From Rhodospirillaceae bacterium (lineage in GTDB: Bacteria > Pseudomonadota > Alphaproteobacteria > SHVP01): a DNA stretch of 57,520 nt. The stretch covers positions 1 through 57,520 of the forward strand of contig PBKD01000001.1 of NCBI GenBank assembly GCA_002722055.1. Reading direction: 5' to 3'. Positions 33,276 through 42,613 of the stretch are shown in pieces (the first letter of the stretch is position 1; the number at the start of each line of letters is the position of its first letter). Under the pieces are notes generated by a model. It ran no database searches. It saw nothing but the letters and a program-made list of their open reading frames with translations, and had not been told where the DNA came from. Position numbers and translations under genes: made by a program.

Positions 33276-34268
33276 ATGAGAATTTTTCTAACAACTATAA
33301 CAGCAGCTATTAGTTTTTTTACACTAATTAGCATTGCAAATAGTGCTGATCATAAGTTTGTACCTGCACTTGTATTTGATATGGGTGGTAAATTTGATAA
33401 ATCATTTAATCAAGCGGCCTATGAAGGTGCAGAAAAATTTAAAAAAGATTCAGGTATAAATTATAAGGAGTTTGAAGTTACTGCTCCAACTCAGAGAGAA
33501 CAAGCAATAAGAAATATGGCTAAAAGAGGTGCGAATGTTGTTATTGCAATGGGTTTTGCTCAAGCAGCAGCAGTAGAAAAAGCTGCTAAAGAGTTTCCTA
33601 ATACTAAATTTGCAATTATTGATATGGTTGTAGATTTACCCAATGTTCGGTCAGTTGTTTTTAGAGAACATGAAGGTTCTTTTTTAGTAGGAATGGCAGC
33701 TGCTATGGCTTCTAAATCAGGTAAAGTAGGTTTTATTGGAGGAATGGATATTCCACTAATTAGAAATTTTGCTGCTGGATACGTTGAAGGAGCAAAGTAT
33801 GCTAACCCAAATATAGAAGTTTTTCAGAATATGACAGGAACAACACCTGCAGCTTGGAATAACCCAGGTAAAGGTGCTGAACTAGCAAAAAGTCAGTTTG
33901 GAAGAGGTGCAGACGTTGTATACGCAGCAGCAGGAGGAACTGGTGTTGGCGTATATCAAGCTGCCGTTGATGAAGGTAAACTTGCTATTGGTGTTGACTC
34001 AAATCAAAATTACTTACATCCAGGTACTATGCTTACTTCAATGTTAAAAAGAGTTGATGTTGCCGTTTATAATGCAATGAAAGATGCTAAAGATGGTAAT
34101 TGGTCCTCTGGAATTATTAGTCTAGGAGTTGCTGAAAATGGTGTAGGTTGGGCATTAGACCAATATAATAGAAAGTTGATATCTGCAGAAATGGAAGAGA
34201 AAATTAATCAAGCAAGAAAAGATATTATTTCTGGAAAGATTAAAGTTAAAGGTTATCAATCAAACTAA
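33276..34268 (+). CDS. BMP-family nucleoside-binding lipoprotein-like protein (ABC transporter)
   Basis: 330 residues with strong ribosome site AAGGGGAG. Signal peptide MRIFLTTITAAISFFTLISI with cleavage probably after ANS; no lipobox Cys is visible, as expected for a Gram-negative periplasmic protein. BMP/PnrA features: LVFDMGGKFDKSFNQAAYEG, VIAMGFAQAAAVEKAAKEFP, KVGFIGGMDIPLIRNFAAGY, GVDSNQNYLHPGTMLTSMLK. It probably binds nucleosides, because it opens an operon with two BMP-type permeases and a full salvage set. Confidence 0.92.
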   Translation: MRIFLTTITAAISFFTLISIANSADHKFVPALVFDMGGKFDKSFNQAAYEGAEKFKKDSGINYKEFEVTAPTQREQAIRNMAKRGANVVIAMGFAQAAAVEKAAKEFPNTKFAIIDMVVDLPNVRSVVFREHEGSFLVGMAAAMASKSGKVGFIGGMDIPLIRNFAAGYVEGAKYANPNIEVFQNMTGTTPAAWNNPGKGAELAKSQFGRGADVVYAAAGGTGVGVYQAAVDEGKLAIGVDSNQNYLHPGTMLTSMLKRVDVAVYNAMKDAKDGNWSSGIISLGVAENGVGWALDQYNRKLISAEMEEKINQARKDIISGKIKVKGYQSN

Positions 34269-34288
34269 CCTTGTATTTGAGAGTAAAA

Positions 34289-34340
34289 AGCTGTAGCAGG
34301 ATAATGTATACTAAAAAAAATGATAAACCCTGCTACAGCT
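34289..34340 (+). promoter_or_regulatory. 12-bp perfect hairpin enclosing the ATPase start codon
   Basis: AGCTGTAGCAGG (34289-34300) is the exact reverse complement of CCTGCTACAGCT (34329-34340). The 28-base loop contains the ATG at 34320, and the right arm is coding (residues NPATA). No good ribosome site lies ahead of that ATG. Such a hairpin could stall polymerase/ribosomes or protect the upstream mRNA, giving more binding protein than transporter. Confidence 0.65.
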
Positions 34341-35861
34341 AACTCAAAAAATATTATTCTTGAACTTAAGAATATTGATAAATGGTTCGGACATGTTCAT
34401 GCCAACCAAGATGTTTCTATACAAATTGAGAATTCTACTATTCATGGGATTATTGGCGAAAATGGAGCCGGTAAATCAACATTAATGAGTATAGTTTATG
34501 GGTATTATCAAGCTGATAAAGGTTCAATATTTGTAAATGGTAAAGAAGTCTTTATAAGTTCTCCAGTCCAAGCTTTGAATTATGGAATAGGTATGGTTCA
34601 TCAACACTTCAAGCTTGTTGAACCATTCACAGTTCTAGAAAATATAATATTAGGTGCAGAAACCGGAACAATTCTTGAAAACAGTCTTCAGAGTGCTAGA
34701 AAAGAATTAAAAAGACTTGAAGATGATTATTCACTAAATGTTAATCCTGACTCAGTTGTAGGTGAATTACCAGTTGGAATAAGACAAAGAGTTGAAATTT
34801 TAAAAGCATTATATAGAGGAGCAAATATTTTTATTTTAGATGAGCCAACCGGAGTTTTAACTCCTCAAGAGGTTGATCATTTATTTAAAATATTAAAGTC
34901 ACTAAAAAAACAGGGTAAAACTATAATTCTTATTACACATAAGTTAAGAGAGATTATGGACCTAACTGATAATGTTACAGTAATGAGACAAGGTAGAGTT
35001 ATTAATAATAAACCTACAAAAAAAACAAATAAAGAAGAACTAGCTGAATTAATGGTAGGCCGATCTGTTTTATTAAGTGTGAATAAAAAAGATAAAAAAA
35101 TAGGAAGAAAAATATTAAGTGTAAATAATTTATCAATTATCGATGAAAAAAATATAGAAAAAGTAAAAAATATATCTTTCGATATACATGAAGGTGAAAT
35201 AATTGGTATTGCTGGTGTAGCTGGTAATGGACAAACAGAGCTCTTAGAGACTTTAACAGGAATAAGAAGAATAAATGATGGTACAATAAAATTTCATAAC
35301 AAAACTTTTGATAACTCAAACCCAATTAACGCGAAAGAAATAAGAAAAAACGGCCTGGCCCATGTTCCTGAAGATAGACAAAGAATGGGACTAGTAACAT
35401 CTTTTTCTGCAAATGAAAGTGGGATATTAGGTTACCAAGATTTAAATATTTATAAAGGAAAAATTTTTTTAAAAAAATATGCAATACTTAAAGACATGTA
35501 TGATAAGTTTAAAAGATTTGATGTTAGACCTGCCAACCCTATTTTAAAAACCTCATCATTTAGTGGAGGGAATCAGCAAAAAATAGTTCTTGTAAGAGAA
35601 ATGGATCAAGAACCTGAATTACTTATTGTAGGACAACCTACAAGAGGTGTAGATATTGGAGCAATAGAATTTATTCACAAACAATTAATAGAATTACGCA
35701 ACAAAGGTAAAGCTATCTTGTTAGTATCTGTTGAATTAGATGAAGTTTTATCCTTATCAGATAAAATTCTTGTTATGTTTGATGGAAAAATAGTTGGTAA
35801 AATAAATCAAAAAGATGCAGATGAAAAAACTCTTGGTTTACTAATGGCAGGAGCAAAATAA
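34320..35861 (+). CDS. Nucleoside ABC transporter ATPase (two ABC domains)
   Basis: 513 residues with two ABC modules. The first has GENGAGKST (Walker A), a degenerate signature PVGIRQRVEILKAL and LDEPTGVLTP (Walker B); the second has GVAGNGQTELLE, signature FSGGNQQKIVLVRE and VGQPTRGVDIG. This double layout is that of YufO/NupO and sugar (RbsA-like) transporters; the BMP partner points to nucleosides. It follows the binding protein across a hairpin. The permease starts at the base after the stop codon. Confidence 0.93.
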   Translation: MINPATANSKNIILELKNIDKWFGHVHANQDVSIQIENSTIHGIIGENGAGKSTLMSIVYGYYQADKGSIFVNGKEVFISSPVQALNYGIGMVHQHFKLVEPFTVLENIILGAETGTILENSLQSARKELKRLEDDYSLNVNPDSVVGELPVGIRQRVEILKALYRGANIFILDEPTGVLTPQEVDHLFKILKSLKKQGKTIILITHKLREIMDLTDNVTVMRQGRVINNKPTKKTNKEELAELMVGRSVLLSVNKKDKKIGRKILSVNNLSIIDEKNIEKVKNISFDIHEGEIIGIAGVAGNGQTELLETLTGIRRINDGTIKFHNKTFDNSNPINAKEIRKNGLAHVPEDRQRMGLVTSFSANESGILGYQDLNIYKGKIFLKKYAILKDMYDKFKRFDVRPANPILKTSSFSGGNQQKIVLVREMDQEPELLIVGQPTRGVDIGAIEFIHKQLIELRNKGKAILLVSVELDEVLSLSDKILVMFDGKIVGKINQKDADEKTLGLLMAGAK

Positions 35862-36995
35862 TTGGCAACTTTATTAGATAAAACACAACAATCAAATAGA
35901 TCTTCCCCAAAATGGATTACTCACATAGTGGTTCCATTATTTAATTTGTTTGTTGCTCTTATGATTGCTGGTATTGTTATTTATTTTAATGGTGACGACC
36001 CAATTGAGGCTTTATTACTATTAATTAAAGGAGCTTTTGGTAACGATGAGTTTATAGGTTTTACATTATATTACACAACTAATTTTATTTTTACAGGATT
36101 AGCTGTTTCTATTGCCTTTCATTGTGGACTTTTCAATATTGGTGGAGAGGGACAAGCTTATATCGGTGGTCTGGGAGTTGGATTAGTTGCTATATATTTA
36201 GGTCACTTATCTCCATTTTTTGTTATACCTTTATGTATTCTAGCCGCAGTAATTTTTGGTGCTAGTTGGGCTTTAATACCTGCTTATTTGCAAGCAAAAA
36301 GAGGGAGTCATATAGTAATTACAACGATTATGTTCAATTTTTTAGCGGCAGCTGTAATGACATACCTTATGGTAGAGGTTTTAATTGAACCAGGTCAACA
36401 AGCACCGCAATCTCGAGAATTTAACAATAATTCTTGGCTGCCATTTATGCATGAGATTTTTAATTTTTTTGGCATTCAAATATCAGTATCTTCATTAAAT
36501 TTTTCATTTATTATAGCAATTATATCTAGTCTTTTGATATGGTTATTTATTTGGCGTACCCACTGGGGATACGAAATAAGAACCACAGGAGCAAATCAAA
36601 AGGCAGCAATATATGCAGGTATATCGCCATCTAAAAATATTATTTTAGCTATGGTTATTTCTGGTGGCTTAGCAGGAATGGTAGGAATAAATGAAATAAT
36701 TGGTGTGCATCATAGATTAATACTTGATTTTCCTGCTGGGTTTGGTTTTGTTGGAATTGCTGTAGCATTAATGGGCAGAAATCATCCGTTAGGTATTTTT
36801 TTTGCTGCTCTTCTTTTTGGTGCGCTTTACCAAGGTGGTGCTGAATTATCCTTTGATATTCCGAATATAACTAGAGATACAATGGTATTTATTCAAGGGC
36901 TTGTAATTCTTTTTTCAGGTGCTATGGAATTTGTATTTAAACCATATATCGAAAATATATATTTTTTTATTAAAAATAATTTATTGAGAAGTTAA
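35862..36995 (+). CDS. Nucleoside ABC transporter permease 1
   Basis: 377 residues from a TTG directly after the ATPase stop. About ten spans. BPD_transp_2-type features: LAVSIAFHCGLFNIGGEGQA, AKRGSHIVITTIMFNFLAA and the cytosolic EAA-like GANQKAAIYAGISPSKNI. YufP/NupP-type subunit. It forms the channel with the gene at 37002. Confidence 0.92.
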   Translation: MATLLDKTQQSNRSSPKWITHIVVPLFNLFVALMIAGIVIYFNGDDPIEALLLLIKGAFGNDEFIGFTLYYTTNFIFTGLAVSIAFHCGLFNIGGEGQAYIGGLGVGLVAIYLGHLSPFFVIPLCILAAVIFGASWALIPAYLQAKRGSHIVITTIMFNFLAAAVMTYLMVEVLIEPGQQAPQSREFNNNSWLPFMHEIFNFFGIQISVSSLNFSFIIAIISSLLIWLFIWRTHWGYEIRTTGANQKAAIYAGISPSKNIILAMVISGGLAGMVGINEIIGVHHRLILDFPAGFGFVGIAVALMGRNHPLGIFFAALLFGALYQGGAELSFDIPNITRDTMVFIQGLVILFSGAMEFVFKPYIENIYFFIKNNLLRS

Positions 36996-37001
36996 ATAAA
37001 G

Positions 37002-37976
37002 ATGCTTGAATATTTTACAATTTTTTCTCTTTTAATTGATTCAACGTTAAGGATAGCTACCCCTTTAGTTTTTGCTGCATTAGCAGGTTTGTTTGCAGAA
37101 AGATCAGGTGTTGTTGACATAGGACTAGAAGGCAAATTACTTGGTGCGGCATTTGCAGCAGCAGCAGCAGCAGCTATTACTGGATCAGCTTTTATTGGAT
37201 TATTTGCTGGCATAATATGCTCAGTGTTTCTATCTCTTATTCATGGTTTTGCTTGTGTTACACATAAAGGTGATCAAGTTGTTTCTGGTATGGCTATAAA
37301 TATATTTGTTGCAGGAATTGGTCCCACTTTAGCACTTGCATGGTTTAAATTAGGGGGTCAAACGCCACAACTATCTGGGGATGCACGTTTTAGCCCATTA
37401 CATTTTCCTGGTGAAGAAATCATTGCAAACATTCCTTACATTGGCTTAATTTATTCAGAAATTTTAAGTGGTCATAATATTTTCGTATATTTAGCATTCA
37501 TACTTATACCAATTGTATCTTGGATTGTTTATAAAACAAAATTTGGTCTTCAACTTAGAGCAGTAGGAGAAAATCCAGAAGCTGTAGATACAGCTGGAAT
37601 CTCTGTAGATTGGATGAGATATAAAGCATTAATTATTACCGGTTTATTATGTGGTTTTGGTGGGGCTTATATTTCAATTGCTCAAAACGCTGGATTTATA
37701 AGGAATATGTCAGCTGGTCAAGGTTTTCTTGCTCTAGCTGCACTTATTTTTGGAAAATGGAAACCTGGTTTAACTTTATTTGCGTGTCTTTTATTTGCTT
37801 TTACAGATGCACTTCAAGCTAGGCTCCAAGGAGTAGCTATACCAGGTATTGGAGTTATACCTGTTCAATTTATTCAAGCTTTACCATATATTTTAACAGT
37901 TATTCTATTGGCAGGTTTTATTGGAAAAGCAGTAGCACCTAAAGCTAGCGGAATTCCATATATAAAAGAAAGATGA
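37002..37976 (+). CDS. Nucleoside ABC transporter permease 2
   Basis: 324 residues, about eight to nine spans. Family motifs include FAALAGLFAERSGVVDIGLE, GDQVVSGMAINIFVAGIGP and LRAVGENPEAVDTAGISVDW. Residues about 48-58 form an Ala-rich run encoded by GCAGCAGCAGCAGCAGC at 37157-37173. YufQ/NupQ-type subunit. It starts six bases after the previous stop. Confidence 0.92.
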   Translation: MLEYFTIFSLLIDSTLRIATPLVFAALAGLFAERSGVVDIGLEGKLLGAAFAAAAAAAITGSAFIGLFAGIICSVFLSLIHGFACVTHKGDQVVSGMAINIFVAGIGPTLALAWFKLGGQTPQLSGDARFSPLHFPGEEIIANIPYIGLIYSEILSGHNIFVYLAFILIPIVSWIVYKTKFGLQLRAVGENPEAVDTAGISVDWMRYKALIITGLLCGFGGAYISIAQNAGFIRNMSAGQGFLALAALIFGKWKPGLTLFACLLFAFTDALQARLQGVAIPGIGVIPVQFIQALPYILTVILLAGFIGKAVAPKASGIPYIKER

Positions 37977-37986
37977 TAAAAAAACA

Positions 37987-38379
37987 ATGATGTTTGATAA
38001 AATGTTTAAAATGGCAATTAAAGCCCATAAAAACGCGTATGTTCCCTACTCTGGATTTAAAGTTGGAGTATGTTTAAGGTCAGAAAATGACAATTTATAT
38101 ATAGGTTCAAATGTTGAAAATGCTGCATATCCACAAAGTCAATGTGCTGAAGCATCTGCAATTGGATCTTTAATAAGTAGTGGTGAAAAAAAAATAAAAG
38201 AAATATTAGTAATTGGTGGGGGAAAGGATTTATGTACCCCTTGTGGTGGTTGTAGGCAAAGGTTAAACGAGTTTTCTTCACAAGATACAATTATCTACCT
38301 TTGTAATTCAGATGGCTTATTAAAAACTTTAAAATTTACTGAACTTCTTCCACTTTCTTTTGGGCCAGAAAATTTATAA
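37987..38379 (+). CDS. cdd: Cytidine deaminase
   Basis: 130 residues, the tetrameric short type. The zinc site is seen as SQCAEASAIGSLIS (Cys and catalytic Glu) and TPCGGCRQRLNEF (two Cys). FKVGVCLRS and GSNVENAAYPQSQ form the substrate pocket. It turns cytidine and deoxycytidine into (deoxy)uridine, feeding the phosphorylase at 42603. Two consecutive ATG codons are possible starts. Confidence 0.93.
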   Translation: MMFDKMFKMAIKAHKNAYVPYSGFKVGVCLRSENDNLYIGSNVENAAYPQSQCAEASAIGSLISSGEKKIKEILVIGGGKDLCTPCGGCRQRLNEFSSQDTIIYLCNSDGLLKTLKFTELLPLSFGPENL

Positions 38380-38382
38380 CTT

Positions 38383-39198
38383 ATGTCTGATATTGATAAA
38401 TCACTAGAAATTATTCATAAATTATCAGATGATAAACCTGAAATAGGTATAATTCTTGGTTCAGGTATGTCTGGAATATGTAATGAAATAAATTCAAAAA
38501 TTTCAATTAATTACAATGATTTACCTGGTTTTCCTAAAACTTCAGTTGATGGTCATAAAGGTGAATTAATTATTGGAAAATTAAATAATGTTCCAATACT
38601 TTGCCTTAATGGAAGGTCGCATTTTTATGAAGGTGATAATAAAAGTATGGTTTTACCAATTAGAGTGCTTAAAAATTTTGGTATTAAAACATTAATTATT
38701 ACAAATGCTGCAGGAGGTATTAATACAGAATATTTACCTGGTTCTCTAATGTTAATTAAAGACCATATAAACTTTCAATCCTCAAATCCTTTAGTAGGAA
38801 AAAATAATGATACGTATGGCCCTAGATTTCCTGACCTATCAAATGCTTATGATCAATTATTAAGAAGAAGAATAGCTGATATTGCAAAAAAACTGACAAT
38901 ACCACTTCATGAAGGAGTATATCTAGCATGCCTAGGCCCTAACTTTGAAACACCAGCAGAAATAAACGCATTTAGGATACTTGGAGCAGATGCTGTTGGT
39001 ATGTCAACAGTTCCGGAAGTTATTTTAGCTCGACATTGTGACATAAGGGTTTTAGCAATATCTGTAATTACTAATTTAGCTGCTGGTATTACTTCTGAAC
39101 CTATTACTCATCAAGAAACTCTTGCAAATGCTAAAATTGCATCTAAAAATATGATATCTTTAATTTCAAATTTTGTTTATAAAATATCAAATAATTAA
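38383..39198 (+). CDS. Purine nucleoside phosphorylase (trimeric type)
   Basis: 271 residues. PNP motifs: GIILGSGMSG (phosphate loop), VPILCLNGRSHFYEG, ITNAAGGINTEYLPGSLMLI (purine side), GPNFETPAEI and VITNLAAGI. It splits purine (deoxy)nucleosides to base and (deoxy)ribose-1-phosphate. It follows cdd by three bases inside the salvage operon. Confidence 0.93.
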   Translation: MSDIDKSLEIIHKLSDDKPEIGIILGSGMSGICNEINSKISINYNDLPGFPKTSVDGHKGELIIGKLNNVPILCLNGRSHFYEGDNKSMVLPIRVLKNFGIKTLIITNAAGGINTEYLPGSLMLIKDHINFQSSNPLVGKNNDTYGPRFPDLSNAYDQLLRRRIADIAKKLTIPLHEGVYLACLGPNFETPAEINAFRILGADAVGMSTVPEVILARHCDIRVLAISVITNLAAGITSEPITHQETLANAKIASKNMISLISNFVYKISNN

Positions 39199-39218
39199 AA
39201 TGATTTGGCGAGGGAAAA

Positions 39219-40223
39219 TTGGAAAAAATTACTCAAATTCATAATCATCGCAATAATTCTATTGATAACAAAATAAAAAATATAAACATTGGAACAGATT
39301 TTACATATGACTTATTTGAAAGTATAAAATCAAATAGAAGTGCCATAGAAAAAAGAACAACTACTTTAATTGGAAGAAGAAGTATAAAAAAACAATGGCA
39401 AGCCGCATGGCTCCTTAAGGCAATAACATTATTAGACCTTACAACATTATCAGGTGATGATTCACCTTCAAAGGTTGATAGATTATGTTCTAAGGCGATA
39501 AACCCATTACGTAAAGACTTAATTAAAGAACTTGGTATAGAAAAAAATGAAATTAGTGTTGCTGCAGTTTGTGTATATCACTCTTTAATAAATGTAGCTT
39601 GTAAAAAATTAGAGAACAGTAATATTCCAGTAGCTGCTGTATCAGCTGGTTTTCCTGCTGGTTTATCTCCTATGGAAACCAGAATAAATGAAATTTCATT
39701 ATCTATTCACAATGGTGCTAAAGAAATTGATATAGTTATAGATAGAAGTAATATTTTTAAAGGTAATTGGAAAGCAATATACAATGAAGTTAAAAGTTTT
39801 AAAAAAATATGCGTAGGAGCTAAATTAAAAACAATTATAGCTACTGGTGATATTTCTACTTTTAAAAATATTTATAAAGCAAGTACAGTTTGTATGATGG
39901 CTGGAGCAGACTTTATTAAAACCTCTACTGGTAAAGAATCAACTAATGCTACCTTACCAGTAAGTTTAGTTATGATAAGAGCTATAAGAGATTATTTCGA
40001 AAACACAGGTTATAGAGTTGGTTTTAAAGCAGCTGGAGGCATTTCCACAGCTAAAGACTCTTTATCCTATCTCACATTAATAAAAGAAGAATTAGGTAAT
40101 GATTGGTTAAACTCAAATTTATTTAGAATTGGTGCTTCAAGCCTTTTAAGCGATATAGAAAGACAGTTAGAACATTTTATTACTGAAAAATATTCATCCT
40201 TTAATAGACATGCTATGAGTTAA
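39219..40223 (+). CDS. deoC: Deoxyribose-phosphate aldolase
   Basis: 334 residues from a TTG at 39219 after AGGGA; longer than the about 250-residue E. coli type because of an N-terminal extension, as in many Proteobacteria and eukaryotic DERA. The Schiff-base Lys lies in GADFIKTSTGK, with the second Lys in VGFKAAGGIST and the Asp in KEIDIVIDRS. It makes acetaldehyde + glyceraldehyde-3-phosphate from deoxyribose-5-phosphate. The aldehyde dehydrogenase follows by two bases. Confidence 0.93.
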   Translation: MEKITQIHNHRNNSIDNKIKNINIGTDFTYDLFESIKSNRSAIEKRTTTLIGRRSIKKQWQAAWLLKAITLLDLTTLSGDDSPSKVDRLCSKAINPLRKDLIKELGIEKNEISVAAVCVYHSLINVACKKLENSNIPVAAVSAGFPAGLSPMETRINEISLSIHNGAKEIDIVIDRSNIFKGNWKAIYNEVKSFKKICVGAKLKTIIATGDISTFKNIYKASTVCMMAGADFIKTSTGKESTNATLPVSLVMIRAIRDYFENTGYRVGFKAAGGISTAKDSLSYLTLIKEELGNDWLNSNLFRIGASSLLSDIERQLEHFITEKYSSFNRHAMS

Positions 40224-40225
40224 TT

Positions 40226-42613
40226 ATGAAAGTTAAAGATATATTTAATAATTTAAATTATGGTCCCGCATTAGAAGAAAATAATGTTGCTATAGAATGG
40301 TTAAAAAATAAAAATCAAACAATAGAATCCTTTATTTATGGTGCTTTTCACAAACCTAAATTAGGTAAGTATTTTGAAACGCTTAACCCCTCTAATGGTG
40401 AAACAATTGCCAAAGTTGCTCTTTCAACAAAAGAAGACTTAGAAATTGCTATAGATTCAGCTGAAAAGGGGCTAAAAAAATGGCAAGAATTAACTAATCA
40501 TGATAGATCAAAAAGAATTTATTCATTAGCTAGGTTGATCCAAAAAAATTCTCGAAAATTATCAGTTATTGAAACACTAGATAATGGAAAACCTATAAGA
40601 GAAACAAGAGATATAGATATTCCTTTAGTTGCAAGACACTTTTATTATCATGCTGGTTGGGCACAAATAATTGATGAAGAATTTAAAAATTATGAATCAA
40701 TTGGAATAGTTGGACAAATAATTCCTTGGAACTTTCCTCTTTTAATGTTGTCATGGAAAGTTGCTCCTGCTCTTGCTTCAGGTTGCTCAATAATTATTAA
40801 GCCTGCAGAACAAACAAGTTTATCAGCTATTTTGTTTGCTGAGTTAACTTTAGAAGCAAATATTCCTCCAGGAGTTATAAATATATTAACAGGAGATGGC
40901 ACTACTGGAGAACTAATTGTTAACCATCCGAAAATTAGTAAAATTGCTTTTACTGGTTCCACAGATGTTGGAAGATCTATAAGGTTAGCTACTGCCGGTT
41001 CTGGCAAATCTCTTACTTTAGAATTGGGAGGTAAATCTCCGTTCATAGTTTTTGAGGATGCTGATCTAGATAGTGCAGTAGAGGGAGTAGTTGATTCTAT
41101 ATGGTTTAATCAAGGACAGGTATGTTGTGCAGGTTCTAGGTTATTACTTCAAGAAAGCATATCTGATAAATTTTTAAATAAATTAAAAAAAAGGATGGAT
41201 AATTTAAGGATTGGTGACCCCTTTGATAAATCAATAGATATTGGAGCAATAATTTCTAAATCACAAGTTGATAAAATTCAATCAATTGTTAAGGAAAGTA
41301 TAAAAGATGGCTGCACTCTTTGGGAGTCAAATACCCCTCTGCCAAAAAAAGGCTATTATTACCCTCCAACAGTGATCTCCAACGTAAACGCAGTATCAGA
41401 AGTAACACAGGTTGAAATTTTTGGTCCTGTTTTAGTGTCAATGAACTTTAGGACACCTAAAGAAGCAGTAGAATTAGCAAATAATACTTTATACGGATTA
41501 GCTGCTAGTATATGGTCAGAAAATATAAATCTTGCACTTGATATAGCACCCAAAATAAAAGCTGGTGTAATTTGGATAAATTCTACAAATACTTTTGACG
41601 CTGCTTCCGGGTTTGGTGGATACAAAGAATCAGGTTATGGTCGAGAAGGTGGAAAAGAAGGTATGTATTCTTATGTAAAAACTAAAGATTATACCATAAC
41701 GCCAACTAGTAACTTAAACAAATATAAACTAAATAAAATAAATACAGATATTATCAATAAATTACCATCCGATATTGACAGAACTGCTAAACAATTCATT
41801 GGAGGCAAACAAAAAAGACCAGACTCAGGTTATGTGATAGGAATAAATAACTATAAAGGACAAAAAATTACTGATGTAAGTGATGGTAATAAAAAAGATA
41901 TTAGAGATGCTGTTGAAGCAGCAAACAAGTCAAATACTTGGAGTACATTAACATCTCATAATAGAGCACAAATATTATTTTACTTGGCAGAAAACCTAAG
42001 CATTAGGTCAAAGGAATTTTCAGATAGAATAACTTCTATGACTGGAGTAAGTAAAGAAGTAGCAAATAAGGAAGTTTCTTTATCAATATCAAGGCTATTT
42101 TTATATGCTTCATGGGCTGATAAATATGATGGTAATGTGCATTCAACTCCAATGAGAAATGTTACAATTGCTATGAATGAACCTATAGGTGTTTTAGGAA
42201 TTATATGCCCAACAGACTACCCTCTCTTAGGTTTTATCTCATTGCTAGCGCCTGCTATTAGTATGGGTAACAGAGTTGTTATAATCCCATCTAATAGTTA
42301 TCCGCTTTCTGCAACAGATTTCTATCAGGTAATTGAAACCTCTGATTTACCTGGAGGAGTTATAAATATAATTACCGGCGAAAATTCTAAGTTAATTAAA
42401 ACTTTGTCTGAACATAATGCTGTTGATGGAATATGGTATTTTTCCAGTGATGGAATGTCTAAAGAAATAGAAGCATATTCTTGTGGAAATATGAAGCAAA
42501 CATGGGTTAACTATGATAAACAATTAGACTGGTTTGATGAAAAAAATCAAGGTAAAGAATTTCTAAGAAAATCTACTCAAGTAAAAAATATTTGGATACC
42601 TTATGGAGAATAA
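40226..42613 (+). CDS. Two-domain aldehyde dehydrogenase (ALDH16-like)
   Basis: 795 residues, about 1.6 times a normal ALDH. The first domain (about 30-480) is complete, with VGQIIPWNFPLLM, the catalytic Glu in LTLELGGKSP and the catalytic Cys at about residue 300 in NQGQVCCAGSR. The second domain (about 520-795) keeps the ALDH start (AVEAANKSNTWSTL, EPIGVLGIICPTDYPLLGFI) but lacks ELGGK and the Cys loop, so is non-catalytic. This matches ALDH16, whose bacterial members are active. Right after deoC, it probably oxidises the released acetaldehyde. Confidence 0.9.
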   Translation: MKVKDIFNNLNYGPALEENNVAIEWLKNKNQTIESFIYGAFHKPKLGKYFETLNPSNGETIAKVALSTKEDLEIAIDSAEKGLKKWQELTNHDRSKRIYSLARLIQKNSRKLSVIETLDNGKPIRETRDIDIPLVARHFYYHAGWAQIIDEEFKNYESIGIVGQIIPWNFPLLMLSWKVAPALASGCSIIIKPAEQTSLSAILFAELTLEANIPPGVINILTGDGTTGELIVNHPKISKIAFTGSTDVGRSIRLATAGSGKSLTLELGGKSPFIVFEDADLDSAVEGVVDSIWFNQGQVCCAGSRLLLQESISDKFLNKLKKRMDNLRIGDPFDKSIDIGAIISKSQVDKIQSIVKESIKDGCTLWESNTPLPKKGYYYPPTVISNVNAVSEVTQVEIFGPVLVSMNFRTPKEAVELANNTLYGLAASIWSENINLALDIAPKIKAGVIWINSTNTFDAASGFGGYKESGYGREGGKEGMYSYVKTKDYTITPTSNLNKYKLNKINTDIINKLPSDIDRTAKQFIGGKQKRPDSGYVIGINNYKGQKITDVSDGNKKDIRDAVEAANKSNTWSTLTSHNRAQILFYLAENLSIRSKEFSDRITSMTGVSKEVANKEVSLSISRLFLYASWADKYDGNVHSTPMRNVTIAMNEPIGVLGIICPTDYPLLGFISLLAPAISMGNRVVIIPSNSYPLSATDFYQVIETSDLPGGVINIITGENSKLIKTLSEHNAVDGIWYFSSDGMSKEIEAYSCGNMKQTWVNYDKQLDWFDEKNQGKEFLRKSTQVKNIWIPYGE

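Noticed and set aside
36992-37213. Ala-rich minus-strand frame
   Set aside because: Shadow of the permease gene caused by the GCAGCA run; no ribosome site or family features.
40690-41625. Minus-strand frames inside the aldehyde dehydrogenase gene
   Set aside because: Antisense shadows of a well-defined domain with its catalytic motifs on the plus strand.
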